Shown: positions 40,128 through 52,136, counted from the stretch's first letter. The stretch is DNA of 64,000 nt from Neovahlkampfia damariscottae (GCA_016618085.1 JABLTG010000040.1:54418-118417), one strand, 5' to 3'. The notes: a model not told the origin generated them from the sequence alone. Numbers and translations are program-made.

Positions 40128-42592
40128 ATGAAAAGGACAAAACAGTTTGACACAGAAGTGAATCAAGTCATCAAACTCATTCATGGTTTAATTTCTCCAA
40201 ATAATTCCACTAGAACACAAGCAGAAAGAGTTTTTTTTATGTTTTTTTTTACTTTTTCTTCAGAGCATTCAACAATTTGAACTGACTGATAGAAATTTCT
40301 TGTTTAAATATTTCCAAGCATATTCAGTTGCAAATCATAATGAATGTACGTATCTCGGTCTTTTGTTAAAGAACAAATTTTTGGCAAATTATAATTTCAT
40401 GTTTGGCAAAGAACAAGAAGAAATTTTTGTAAATTCACTTCTCGAAGACATAAAAAATGAAGCAAAATCAAAGTTATCATTGAATTTACTTGCAATTTAC
40501 ATGTCCAAGAATAACCATTTATTGTTATTCCTTCAACAGCGTTGCGAAAAAATACTTCTGGAAAAAGATGAACTGTCTCCTATTTTTCAGATTTTAAACT
40601 TTTATTTTGAATTAAATACAGGATTTCCAGATAAAAATGTTCGTCAATTTTTTTTCAAATTGTTGTTGGAAAATTTGAAAAGTTCAGAATTGGATAGAAG
40701 TGTTGCTCTCTGCTTTTCAACTTTAATTCCTGTATATACTGATGAATTTAAAGATGAATTGGAAGTTTTCTTATTCAATGATTCAAATTTAAATGAAAAA
40801 GAAACATTGGACTTGTTATTAGTTTTCAAAGAATACAATCCAGTTTCAAAAGAACAATTTGGAAAAATTTTCGAAAAATTAGTTAAAAATCATGAAGAAT
40901 CTGAAGAAGAAGAAGTCAAAATGGGTGTTTTAGAATTTTTCTTGGCAATACAAGAATCATCTGGAATTTCAGAAATCCAAATTTTTGATGAAAAAATGTT
41001 GGAAAGGTAACTTGAATAATTCATTTAATGATCCAGGTTAATTCCAATTTTATTTGAAAATGTGATTCTATTGGACTATGATGAGTCAGATGAACAAGAT
41101 TGGAATATCAGAAGACAATCATGTCTTCTTTTAGACGAATTTGCGTTGATTTTTGAAAATCAAATCAATAAATCACTCATTCCATTGATAGAAGAAGGTT
41201 TAAAATCAAAAGATTATTTGGATGTTGAAAGATCTATTTTATTGGCTGGAATTTTATTCAAAAAACAAAAGAGATTTCACCCTGAATTATTTTCAAATAT
41301 TTTTGAATTTATCAACTCTAAAGAGGTGAGTTTGTCAAATGAATACTAATTTTTAAAATAGGATAAAATTTTGAGAATATTATGTTGGTCATTTTCCACT
41401 TCAATCAAACATTTGATAGCTCAAAATATGCACCAAAAAATGAAAGTCATTTTGGATTTTTATTTTGAATGCATGAAATCGAGTGACTTTAAATTATTCA
41501 AATCAGGAAATAGTGCAATTTGCGAATTTTGTGATGACTTGTCTTCTGTTCCAGTTTTTACAAAATTTGATATGACATCAATATTCAACTTTTTAGTTCA
41601 AAAATATCAACAGGAATATTACTATAATGAAGAAATTCAACTTCATCTGATGGATACAGTCGATTGTATTTGTGAATATGGTGAATTTGAACAAAATTCT
41701 GAATCTGTCCACTCATTAGCAAAAGAATTATTAGAATCAGTTAAAGAACAACCAATTGAAACTAATATTAATGCATTTGCTTCAATGTTATCATTACCAG
41801 ATTTCTTTTATTATCCATACTTGAAACAGATATTTGACACAACATACAACATCATTACTGATCAAATTTCAATTGGAAATTTAGTGAATGTTCCTTATAT
41901 CTTAGGAATTCATTTGAATATGTTCATAAAGTATGAAAGATTAGTTGAAAATTTAATTACTCCAAATTATTTGGAGATAATATATAGTTTTCATTCAAGA
42001 AGTAATACCAGAGAAACAAGATTAATTTCAAACGCACTACTGTGTGAAATATTTTCATACAAATCTCTTTCATCTAAAAATTTTGTTGATAAATTGATAT
42101 TATCATTTTCTGACAAATTTATTGAAGATCAATATGAAATGTAAGAAATAATTCTTTTTAAATTTGATTAGATTTTTATATTTGAATGTAGCCTATTTGT
42201 TTAATTTGTCATTTTTGAAGAATTCTTACTCGAAAATTTATGAGTTTCTCAAAAAAAAAAAATTTGAATTTTTAAGTTATCTTCCATTTTTGGTAAAACT
42301 TGATTTTGAAAATATGGACAAGAAATATCATGAATATGCACAGTATTGGTATAATTTTATTGTTGATAAAAAAAATCATAAACAATATACAAATGATGAA
42401 ATTGAATTTTTGATCAACACATTTTCAGAAATCGTTGTAACAAATGTTTCATATTCCAATGAAAATATATTCAAAATGAATATTGTTGGTGTCAAAGATG
42501 CATTGGAAGTTAGATTGGTTTTAGATGGAAAATACTTCAGATTATCCCCAAATAATCAATTCCTGCAAGATTTAAATTTTAAGTTCAAATAA
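40128..42592 (+). CDS. importin-beta family nuclear transport receptor (transportin-like)
   Basis: Five exons (40128-40229, 40264-41006, 41037-41325, 41362-42140, 42172-42592; introns 34, 30, 36 and 31 nt) give 777 aa of HEAT repeats. The N-terminus has the importin-beta N-terminal pattern (VNQVIKLIHGLISPNNSTRT then QAERSIQQFE). DESDEQDWNIRRQSCLLLDE matches the acidic loop and following helix of transportin/Kap104. Such receptors carry cargo through the nuclear pore with Ran-GTP. It is shorter than transportin-1 (about 890 aa). ATTGG is about 22 bp before the ATG. Confidence 0.8.
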
Positions 42593-42677
42593 AAATAATT
42601 CTGAAGTCACAAAATATCTTTTTTTAAGAAAAGCAACTGAATCAACTTGAAATAGGTCAAAAAATTGGGGAAAAATT

Positions 42678-42750
42678 AGGCTGTTATGAGAATCGAACTC
42701 ATGACCCTTAGTTTACAAGACTAATGCTCTGCCAACTGAGCTAAACAGCC
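42678..42750 (-). tRNA. tRNA-Thr (anticodon TGT), copy 2
   Basis: Minus-strand copy identical over 73 nt to 18832-18904, with the same anticodon loop and no intron. The 3' flank is not similar to that of copy 1 apart from a T-rich terminator; the 5' flank shares one 23-bp element. Confidence 0.97.
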
Positions 42751-42768
42751 CTCGTTGCAACCTTAATT

Positions 42769-42791
42769 AACATGTAGGTATTTATTGAAAA
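42769..42791 (-). promoter_or_regulatory. 23-bp upstream element of tRNA-Thr, copy 2
   Basis: Exact counterpart of 18791-18813, again exactly 18 bp from the tRNA 5' end. The 18-bp spacers differ at many positions. Confidence 0.55.
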
Positions 42792-42800
42792 TCTTTATTT

Positions 42801-43310
42801 TCACAACAAAATTACTTCTTCGTCACCCTTTACCACTTCCAGTTTGGGATGCAAAGTCCAGAATTTTTTTTGCGTGATTTGGAACTGCACTGATAATTTT
42901 TCTTTTTTGAAAATGGATCCATTTTCTTGGTCTATTTCTGCCATGATTTCATTGTACCTTTTCTTGAGAAATCTTTGTTGTAAAGTGATGCCACCATAAA
43001 TTACAATGAATACAAATGCTCCATCAACCACAACTGCTGAAAGAATTGAAACCAAAACAATTGTAAAAACTTGGTGAAAAAAAAATATTGAAAGCATCAA
43101 TGACAACAATATAATAATCTGGTAGAGAAACAAAAATACAACAATGAAAAAAAACGAGTTTTTTCTGCAAGAATGCAAATACTTTTCTTGAGTTGAGATG
43201 TATTCAATCATTGATTTTAAAGACTCCAAGCATTCCATCTCAAATAGATGCGATTCGTATTCTGTATTGATAAAATAATCGTTTGTCCAGTGAAAAAGAA
43301 ACTTCTTCAT
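42801..43310 (-). CDS. two-pass membrane protein
   Basis: 169 aa from the ATG at 43310. The frame is open to an ATG at 43373, but a CCAATCA box at about 43340 lies between, and in this window starts follow the box, so the shorter form is preferred. Two hydrophobic segments (FFFIVVFLFLYQIIILLSLML and FTIVLVSILSAVVVDGAFVFIVIY) form a hairpin between cytosolic helical ends. No family recognised. It ends near the tRNA-Thr upstream element. Confidence 0.6.
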   Translation of the reverse strand: MKKFLFHWTNDYFINTEYESHLFEMECLESLKSMIEYISTQEKYLHSCRKNSFFFIVVFLFLYQIIILLSLMLSIFFFHQVFTIVLVSILSAVVVDGAFVFIVIYGGITLQQRFLKKRYNEIMAEIDQENGSIFKKEKLSVQFQITQKKFWTLHPKLEVVKGDEEVILL

Positions 43311-43393
43311 CACTTCAACTTGGGAAAGGAGAAAAAATGATTGGTCAAGTTTCCAAAAGGATAAATTAGACATTCCAACAAAAAATTTAATGT

Positions 43394-44178
43394 CTAACAG
43401 CAATTTGAATTATTAGGATTTGTAGGTGTTGCTTCATCATCTTCGTCATCTTTTCTTTCTTCCATTAAAGTGAATGCATCTTCATACTCTTTTGGAGAAT
43501 AAATATTTTTTGGTAATTTCATAATCTCTTCCGTAATCTCTTCAAAAACATCCGATATATTGGTATTCTCTTTTACACTAATTTTCATCCAACTCAAAAA
43601 TCCGTACTTTTCACAAAAATCTGCAACTTTTTTTTCATCCACATTGTTCTCCAAATCAATTTTGTTTATAACTAATATACAAGGTATTTTTGAATCATTA
43701 CTTAATGTAACTTTGTTATCAATATCATTTTTCCATCGTAAAGCTGAGTCTTCAAAATTTTCAAAGTTTGTTGCATCAATAACCATTACACCACCCAAAG
43801 CACCTCTATAATATGCGTTCGTTAATGTACCAAACCTTTCATGTCCTGCTATATCCCAAATTTGAAGCTTTAAATCTGTCAGGTCGTCCCAGTTCATTAT
43901 CTTCTGAGCAAAATCAATACCAATCTAAGGTTTAATTTTTGTTTTGTTTTTACTGTTGCTTTATAGTCTAATGTGAAATTGTTATGGCAGTATCGCTTAA
44001 TCAGTGATGTTTTTCCAACGCTAATATCTCCAATGACAATTATTTTTAAATTTATTGTTGTTTTGTCTCTTTGTTTTTCCAACACAGAAAATCTTTTTTC
44101 GAATCGTTCATTTATTAAGTTTTCTTGTATGTCTTCTTGTGTTTCTGTTTGAATCTGTTTTTCCTTCTGTTCGTCCAT
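43394..44178 (-). CDS. Rab32/38-like GTPase
   Basis: Exons 44178-43954 and 43924-43394 (29-nt intron) give 251 aa. P-loop GDISVGKTS, switch II WDIAGHERFG, NKID, and a C-terminal NCC prenylation motif. The DFAQKIMNWDD stretch and the IAG before ERFG are hallmarks of the Rab32/38 subfamily, which directs traffic to lysosome-related organelles. The catalytic glutamine (IAGQ) is H, suggesting slow hydrolysis. A 50-residue charged N-terminal extension precedes the G domain. See the HPS4-like gene at 50244. Confidence 0.88.
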
Positions 44179-44355
44179 TTTTTGTTGTGTCAAACTTTTG
44201 TCCAATAGGAATTTTAATTATTTTGATTGTTTGAAAATATATATTTTAGAAGAATTCATCTAGAATCGAAGAAAATAGGGATGATGATTTCTTGAGCTTT
44301 AGAGGGAAAATTATGAAATAGTTTTTTTTCTTTCTTCACTTCTTGAATAAATATT

Positions 44356-44580
44356 TTATTGCATTGATTTTTCTACAATTGCTATGAATTCTTCACATTG
44401 GATTTTTCCATCTCCATTTTTGTCTGCTTCTTTGAGCATGGCATCAAGTAATTTGTCACTGAATTCAACTCCAAGTAAGTTGTGGCATCCTTTTCGAAGT
44501 TCTTCTTTGTCAAGAGTACCATTTGAGTCAACATCATGTTGTTTGAAGAATTCTGTTAATTTTTCTCTAAAAGTTGACAT
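44356..44580 (-). CDS. small two-EF-hand calcium-binding protein
   Basis: 74 aa with two canonical EF-hands: DVDSNGTLDKEE (residues about 16-27) and DKNGDGKIQCEE (about 53-64). All calcium ligands at positions 1, 3, 5 and 12 are present. No signal peptide. Similar to polcalcin- or calbindin-sized proteins. CCAAT lies about 35 bp upstream. Confidence 0.93.
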   Translation of the reverse strand: MSTFREKLTEFFKQHDVDSNGTLDKEELRKGCHNLLGVEFSDKLLDAMLKEADKNGDGKIQCEEFIAIVEKSMQ

Positions 44581-44782
44581 GATCTGTTGTCTTTTTCTGT
44601 TTTTCTTTTAACCAATGAAACCGAAGGATTTTATTGTTGATCCAATGGTCAAAGTGAAACAATCTTTGTTTAATTATTTTACTTCAAAGTAGATAAAAAT
44701 TCAAAAAAAGTAATTGGAATTTTTGAACCAATCAGAATAAATCTAATTAAAAATTCTGATTTTTCGACCAATCAAATCGAGC

Positions 44783-45136
44783 ATGGCAGGAAAAAGTAAA
44801 GAAACACAACAAAAAAAAGCGGCTACAAAAAAAGCAGATTCCGGAAAACAAAAAAGAAAAAAATGGTCTAAAGGTAGAATTAATGAAAAAGCAGCAAACA
44901 AAGCTTATTTTGATAAAAATGCATCAAATGGTTTAACAAAATCTGTCGCTAAAGCTAAATGCATTACTCTCCACAAAGTTATCAATGACTTAAAAATTAA
45001 AGGAAGTATCGCTAAACAAGGTTTGAGAGCTCTTCACGCACAAGGTGTTATCGCTCCAGTATCCACACACGGCAAATGTTTGATTTATGTTCCAGTTCAA
45101 CAACAACAACAAGCAAAAGTTGTAGTTAACAAATAA
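44783..45136 (+). CDS. RPS25: 40S ribosomal protein eS25
   Basis: 117 aa, intronless. Lysine-rich N-terminus, then the conserved KKWSKGRINEKAANKAYFDK, the winged-helix part LKIKGSIAKQGLRALHAQGVI and ending STHGKCLIYVP. A glutamine tract near the end is a local feature. Two ACCAATCA boxes lie within 60 bp before the ATG. Small-subunit protein needed for IRES-type initiation in other eukaryotes. Confidence 0.97.
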   Translation: MAGKSKETQQKKAATKKADSGKQKRKKWSKGRINEKAANKAYFDKNASNGLTKSVAKAKCITLHKVINDLKIKGSIAKQGLRALHAQGVIAPVSTHGKCLIYVPVQQQQQAKVVVNK

Positions 45137-45244
45137 ATTTTTTCTTGAATAATTTTAAATTCACTTTGTTCAGTCTTTTTATTTGAAATGAAACAAAAAC
45201 CAAACAAATGTTACAAAGTTAAATATAAAATCTAATATTTATTT

Positions 45245-48200
45245 TTAAAAGTCAAAAGAGAACAAGTCATCTGTTGTACTTTTTTTCTTTTTTTTATCTT
45301 CTTTTGATTTCTTTTCATCTTCTTGAGAAATCTCATCAATCAAGTCAAATAATGAATCAATATCAGTTTTCTTTTTTTCTTCTTTTTTTGTTTTTTTTGA
45401 AGAAGAAAATGAAAACATGTCATCATCGTCAAATAAATCATCAACTGAAGTTGATTTTGATGAATTTTTTGAAGGTGTATCTTTCTTTGGTTCTACTTTT
45501 TTTGTTTGTTCAGCAGTACTTGTTTTCTTTTCTGGAGTTGCAGAACTTTTACGATTTGGCAAAGATGGAGCTGCTTTTTTTTCTGTTGGTTTTGGTGAAG
45601 AAGTGGATGAAACCTTCTTTTCTGTTGGTTTTGGTGATGCTACTTTTTTTTCAGCAGGTTTTGGTGAAGCAGTTGTTGATGAAACTTTCTTTTGAACATT
45701 TGTTGTAGAATTTTTTCTTTCAGGAATAGGTGATTCTGTTTTACGACTTGGAAGTGAAGGAGCGACTTTCTTTTCTGTTGGTTTTGGTGATTCTGTTTTT
45801 TTTTCAACTGGTTTTGGAACATCAGAATTTTTGCGATTTGGAAGTGAAGGAGCGACTTTTTTTTCTGTTGGTTTTGGTGATTCTGAATTTTCTTTCTTTT
45901 CTGTTGGTTTTGATGACTCTGTTTTCTTAACTTTTTCTTCAGTCTTTTCTGAAGGTTTTGTTTCTTTTTTTTCAATCAACAATTCATCATCTTCAACAAA
46001 ATTAAATATTGAGTCAACATTTTTCTTCACTGGTGCTTCAACCACATCTTCAGTATCTTCAACTTTTTTGATTGGTGCGTCTTCGACAACTGTTTTTGCT
46101 TCTTTTCCGTCTTTTGTTGCGGAATTCAAAGTAATAAGTGAAGGAAGTTTTTTGAAAATATAATTCTTAAAATCTTCATATTCTTCAGGTTCTGTGTCTT
46201 TATTTGGAAATCCAGGATTCTTTTCAATATTTAAATGTTTCAAATGTTTCATTTTTTTCAAATTAAATAAAAGTTCACCAAGATCTGTTAATAAATTATC
46301 ATTCATTGAAAGAGTTTCAAGTGTCAATATAATTGGGAATCCATCCAATGAAATTAATTCATTATTATTCAAATTCAAAGTTGTTAATTTAGTAAAATCT
46401 GATAGATTTTCTACCATAGTAATTGAATTAAATGATAAATCAAGAGTTTCAACTTGATCTCCAAAATTGAGTTGAAGATCTTCTGGAATATCAAATAAAT
46501 CTTTTGATGATAGTTTCAAGACTCCATTTTCAATTTTAATATCATCAAGTCCACCAAATCCATCAAAATCTTCATCATCAATATAAGTTAATTTTTGTTC
46601 TTGCTCTTCAATAGTTGTCTCTTTGACATTTTGAACTTGTTCATTGGATGATTTTTCAACATCATTTGAAGTATCCATTTCTGAAGTTTCTTCAATTTGT
46701 TGTTCTTCTTCTTGTTCATCAACTATTTGTTGTTCCTCTACTTCTTGTTGTTCTTCCTTTTGTTCATCTGCAATGATTGTTGGATCAACATTTGAGTATT
46801 TACTTAATTCTTGTCTTAAAAGATAAATTTCTTTTTCTCTTTGTTCTAATAATTGATTTAATTCTTCAACATCATTTGATCCAGATACTTCTAATTTAAA
46901 AGTTAACTCTTCAATTTGTCTTTGAAAAGCAACATTGTTAACTCTTTCATTGGTAAGTTCTGAATTGACAATTTCATAAAGAGATATTTTTTCATCTAAA
47001 TCTCTTTTTAAAATTGAATTTTCTTCATTTAATTTTTTTTCGATTTCCTTCAAGTTCTCTTCTAATTTTTCATTTTTTTTTGACAAATTTTGAACTTGTT
47101 TTTTTAAATCTTCGTTTTCTAATTCAATTGATTTTAATGATTCATTTTCTTCCATTAAGTTATCTATTTTAATTGACAATTTATTTTTTTCTTTTTTCAA
47201 TGAATTTAATTCATCATTCGTTGGTAATGAATTTAATGATTTTTCTAATTTTTCAATTTTTGAATTTAAATTTTTTTTTTCATTTTCAAATTTTTTATGT
47301 TCATTTGATTGATTACTTTGTAAATTCTTTAATTCTTTTTCAAAATTTTTTGATTTTAATTTTTCATTTTCAAAATCATTTTCTAAATTTTCTAATTGAT
47401 TTAATTTTTTTTTGAGTGAATCTAATTCAATATTTAATGTTTTAATTTCTTGTTCATATTTTAATTTAGATTGTTCTAAAGTTTGTTTAATTATAATTTC
47501 TGAATCTTTTTGTTTTTGAGATGACATTGATTGAGATAATTTTATTTCATCAATTTCTTGTTGTAAAAATTTTTTTTCTTTTTCTAATTCATTTTTTTCA
47601 TTTTCAAAAGAAAATTTAAAATTTGAGATTTCATTTTCTTTTGAATTAATTTCTTCCAGTAATTCATTGATTTTCTTTTTATTTTCTGATTCGTTCATTT
47701 CAATCTCTTTTATTTTATTTTCATATTCAGAAATATCATCAGAAATAGTTGATGTTTCTTTTAATCTTTTAATTTCGTTTTGTAAATTTTCTATTTTTTT
47801 ATTTTGTGATGATTTTTCATTTGTTGATTCTTCCAAAAAATTTTTTTTTTCATCATTCCAAAGTTTTTGTTCATTTTCAAATTTTTTAATTTTTTCAGAA
47901 TTTTTATCATTTTGAACTTTAATATCATTTAAATTTTGATTTAAATTTTTGTTGACTTTTTCCATGTCTTCAATTTGTTTGGTTAAATTTTTTAATTTAA
48001 TTTCATTATCAGTTTTGATTTTTTCCAATTGATTAATTTGTAAATTAAGTTTTGAAACATCACCTGAATTTTGTTTAATTAATAATCTCTTTTCTTCAAC
48101 TTCTTTTTCTAAATTTTGGATTTTTGTCGTCATTTGTTTTAATTTTTCTCTTTCCAATTGCAATTTATCTTCATACTCTCTTTCTCTTTTTTTACTTGAT

Positions 48201-48982
48201 TCTAAACTATCATTTAATTGTTTAATTTGAACAGAATCATTTGAACTTGTTTTTTGACTACCTGGTTCTACCTTTTCTGTCGTTGTTGAACTTGAAACTG
48301 GTTTTTTTTCAGGGTCAACTTTGTTTTGTATTGTCGAAGAAACTACAGGTTTTGAAGTTGAAGTCGAAGTTACTGCAGGAGTTGTCTTTTTTGGAAGAAC
48401 AGGTTTGACTGTTGTTTTTATTGTTGATGTAGCAACAGGTTTACTTGTTGTTGTTTTAGTACTTGGTGTTGTTGTAACACCTTTTTTTCTGTCTTCTAAT
48501 TTTTTCATCCAAGCAGGTACATTTGATTCACGTTGTGTGACTTTTGGTTTGTCAGTCGCTTTTTTTTCTGGTTTTGGTTTTTCAGTAATAATAACAGAAG
48601 GTAAAGTTAAATTTTGTGTACTATATCTTTCAGTATGAAAATGTCTAAAAATTGGCCAAAGTTGAGTAATCATACTTTTTTTGTGTTAAATTTTAATTTG
48701 CTTTTTTTTTTACCTGAGTTTTTCGAGACCAGCATCTTCAGCATCTAAATATTGTGGTATTCCAATGGCTTCATAAATTTCGAATGCTTTTTTTATGTTT
48801 TCTAAATTATCAGAACCAACTTCTTTTTTGTAATTTAATCTATTTGGTTCATAGAATTCAACAATTGCACAGAAAACTTTTCCATCTACCCAAGATTTTG
48901 TTAAATTTGTAACTGATAATCCATAATCTTTTCCAATGGCATCAGCCCATTTCATAATGCTTTGTTGCTGTTGTTGAGACAT
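45245..48982 (-). CDS. CH domain, coiled-coil and LRR cytoskeletal protein
   Basis: Exons 48982-48714 and 48674-45245 (39-nt intron) give 1232 aa. A calponin-homology domain fills residues 1-105 (WADAIGKDYGLSV, SWVDGKVFCAIVEFY, IPQYLDAEDAG). A proline/threonine-rich linker is followed by about 500 residues of coiled coil, an acidic stretch, four LRRs (VETLDLSFNSITMVENLSDF, LTTLNLNNNELISLDGF), and a long tail of SPKPTEKK-like repeats. CH domains bind actin or microtubules. The combination with LRRs in one protein is unusual. The tail's repeats make it intrinsically disordered. Confidence 0.85.
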
Positions 48983-49117
48983 TTTGGAAAATTAAAGTGG
49001 ATTTGATTGGATAATGTCAATGATTAGAGACTGTGTAAATATTATTGTTGAAGGATTTTCTGAAATTGAAAAAGAATTTAAACAACCAATTCGATTCTTT
49101 CACCAATCAAATTGCAA

Positions 49118-50178
49118 ATGAACAAAAAAGTTTGTGCTTTTTTTAACACAACAAATGGGTGCACAAAAGGAAACTCTTGTCAATATCTCCACCAAAAACT
49201 ACAAAAAAAACAAGTGTGCTTTTTCTATACATCACCAAAAGGATGCTTGAAAGGAGACAGTTGTCAATTTTTACACGAAGAAACAAAAACAACAGAAAAA
49301 ACAATTGAAAAAAAAACAAACGAAAAAATAAAAAGAGAAAAGAAAGAAATAAAATTAATCAAATCACCTTATCCTTTAGTGGATATTGGAATCAATTTGA
49401 CGAATAGAAGATATAAAAATGACTTGAAACAAGTTTTAAAGAGATCATTTGAAACAAATGTCAAACATTTAATTATCACAGGAACAGATGAAGTAAATAG
49501 TAATCTTGCTTTGGAATTTTGTGAAAAGAAATTTGAAGGAGTTAATTTATATTTTACAGTTGGAGTTCATCCACATGAAGCAAAAACATGTAATGATAAA
49601 ACAATAGAAAATTTAAGAATTATGTCAATGCATAAGAAATGTGTTGCCATTGGAGAATGTGGTTTAGATTTTGATAGAAATTTTTCCAAAAAAGAAGATC
49701 AAGAATTTTGGTTTGAAGAACAATTAAAATTAGCTGAAAAATTAAAAAAACCTGTATTCCTTCATGAAAGAGATGCTTTTGATAGTTTTTCAAAAATAGT
49801 TTCAAAATACAACGTCAAAATGTGTGTTCATTGTTTTACTGGAAAAGAAGAAGAATTAGATTATTACATAAAAAAAGGATATTACATTGGTATAACTGGA
49901 TTTATATGTAAAAAAGAAAGAGGAAAAGAATTACGCAAATTCATTTCAAAAATACCTTTAAATCGTCTGATGATTGAAACAGGTTTGATTTTTTTTGATT
50001 TTTTTTTAACATCAAAGATGGTCCTTTTATGGCTCCTGTTGAAGATTTAAAAAGAAATGAACCTTGCTATTTACCTTTTGTGTTAAAAGAAATCGCTAAA
50101 ATTTATGAAATGGATGAAGAAAAATTGGGAAAAAGTATAACAAAGACAACTTTTGAATTCTTCAACATCAAAGAATAA
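49118..50178 (+). CDS. CCCH zinc-finger TatD-type metallohydrolase
   Basis: Exons 49118-49982 and 50018-50178 (35-nt intron placed inside the IETDGPFMAP motif) give 341 aa. Two CCCH fingers (CAFFNTTNGCTKGNSCQYLH and CFFYTSPKGCLKGDSCQFLH) precede a TatD barrel: VDIGINLT, GVHPHEA, IGECGLDFD, VFLHERDAF, VHCFTG, MIETDGP. Metal ligands (H, H, E, H, H, D) are in place except that the first motif is DIGINLT rather than HxH, as in many TatD proteins. It would be a 3'-5' nuclease guided to RNA by the fingers. The fusion is unusual. Confidence 0.9.
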
Positions 50179-50243
50179 AATTTCAACTGGCTTCCAAAAA
50201 CTTTAACTTCTTATTTTCATTTTGAACCAATTAAATTATTTTC

Positions 50244-52123
50244 ATGTCTTTCTTATCAACAAGTTTTGATTTTATAACCAGCAATAGTCCTTCATCTCTT
50301 AGTTCACCAAGATTAAAAGAAAGTAAAAGGAATGATTTAGAAGATACATTCTTTGTTTTTGAAGAAAGTACAGAAGAAGAATTAAGGTATTCTTCCTTCA
50401 TAAAAAGAAGACTAATAATTTTAAAGTCAAGAAAAAATTGATACATTATCAACTAAAATGTTATATTTTCATCCAAGTAGTATGTCAGAAGAAAAACAAT
50501 ATTGGATACTAGGTATAATACAAACTTCAATAGGAAATTTTCAAAGTTATCATTTAGATGATAATATAACAATGCTTAAATTTACAAAATCAAAAATGGC
50601 ATTAAAAAAAGTAGTAAATGTGTATATTGTAACTCTTTTATTGTTTTTAAAACTAAGTAGGCTTTAAGTTCTTCTTTTTATGTTCCTGATGATGTTTTAA
50701 AAACACATGTAGAAAAATTAATCAATACTTTTATATTTTTTAATGGTCCAATTTCAAATATCCAAAAAGTATTTTTATTTCGACTTTTCTTATCTTTTTC
50801 TTTAGAGATTCAAAGAAAGATCGGATTATTTAAATTATATGAATAGATCATTTAATGAAATTAGAATTTTAGCTTCAAATTATAATTCAAATCCAAATTA
50901 TGTTTTTGAACCAATTCCTTATTTACAATTACCTTTAGTAGAAAAAAAAAAAAAAAAAAATTTAATTTTTCAATTATAGAAAAGCAATTCAATATTCATT
51001 TTAATGACACAATTTCTTGATAAACTAAAAGAATTCAAAGGATTAATGGGTTCAACCATTTTTTATGATGGATCTGTTATAACCAATCAACTACCATTAG
51101 ATATTGTATCATGTTTATTATTTAGATATCACGTTAAGGGATTATTAAAAAAAGAAAAAAGATTTGGTAAACCAGCAAGTTTATCAATGACTTCAAATTC
51201 ATCATTTAGTATAAATACAATTCCAAAACCAAGATACGCAGAAATGTCTTCTTCTGATCTTTCTGATGATTTACATTCAACAGGTGATGATTTATTAACA
51301 GATGATGATGAAGATGATGATCCATATATGAATGTAGAACCAATGGATTTAGAGTTTAATTCAACAAGAAGAAATTTAATGAAGAAGTTAGATTCATTTC
51401 CAGTATTTTTAACTATTTCACAATTAAAAAAGTATTCATTATTTTTTGTTCTCAACTTTATTTTAGATTTGGTATTGATGGATTAGATTGTTTAAATTAT
51501 AAAAATGATATTTTATTTAAAGTTGAAAATGATATTTTGATACCACAAATGTTAGATAGTGGAATGTTCTTTTCTACTGTTATTTTAAATTTTGATAGAA
51601 TTTCAATTTCTTATATTATTGATTTGAAATCATTAGAAGATAAAAAAAAAATTGAAGAATTGGTAAAAGAATTTTAAATTAAATTTTAAAGCAATCACAA
51701 ATTATTTTAAAAATGACACAATTTGATTGTCAAGTTAAATCTGCATTTTTATCTAGAGAATCATCAAAATATGTAACAAGAGGAAATAATATCAAAATGT
51801 TAAAACAACAAGGAATTTCATCAAGTGCATTGATTTATGATCATTCAACAAAACAAGCAACTGGATATTTTAATCAAAAGAGTCCATTTATAAGACATAC
51901 TTCTTTAATTCATGAACAATTTAATTCAAATCCAAATGTTCAAAAAATCATTTTAAGAAATCATACTGGATATTTTCATTCAACAAAATTACATGGAACT
52001 GAATTTTATTATCATCATCCATTTACAAAAAAACAAAATTTTATTGAAATTTCAAATATTGAATTGCTTGAAAGAACTGTAAAAGAAAATATTTTAAAAG
52101 ATTTTGATTTGAACACAATTTAA
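50244..52123 (+). CDS. HPS4/CCZ1 family longin protein (BLOC-3 or MON1-CCZ1 GEF subunit)
   Basis: Seven exons (50244-50386, 50427-50610, 50661-50768, 50806-50937, 50980-51431, 51467-51662, 51692-52123) give 548 aa, the most intron-dense gene here. The first longin domain reads FFVFEEST...KMLYFHPSSMSEEKQY..LGIIQTSIGNF, followed by FIFFNGPISN and a GSTIFYDGSVITNQLP element as in human HPS4. An acidic serine/aspartate linker precedes a C-terminal domain. HPS4 with HPS1 activates Rab32/38; CCZ1 with MON1 activates Rab7. The HPS4 resemblance looks better, but a CCZ1 identity is not excluded. The last exon was joined because a 29-nt intron removes the apparent stop at 51677. Confidence 0.68.
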
Positions 52124-52136
52124 TTGGTTTATTTTT

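Noticed and set aside
44260-44340. Possible C/D-box snoRNA (ATGATGA near 44280)
   Set aside because: A C-box-like sequence is present but no convincing D box and closing stem follow.
45640-48638. Several long low-complexity frames on both strands inside the CH/coiled-coil gene
   Set aside because: Composition (S/F/V- or K/Q-rich) and lack of promoters show that they are shadows of the K/E/T-rich coding strand.
51663-51712. Apparent stop at 51677 and separate gene starting 51713
   Set aside because: A 29-nt GT..AG intron (51663-51691) joins the frames, and 51713 has no CCAAT box of its own.
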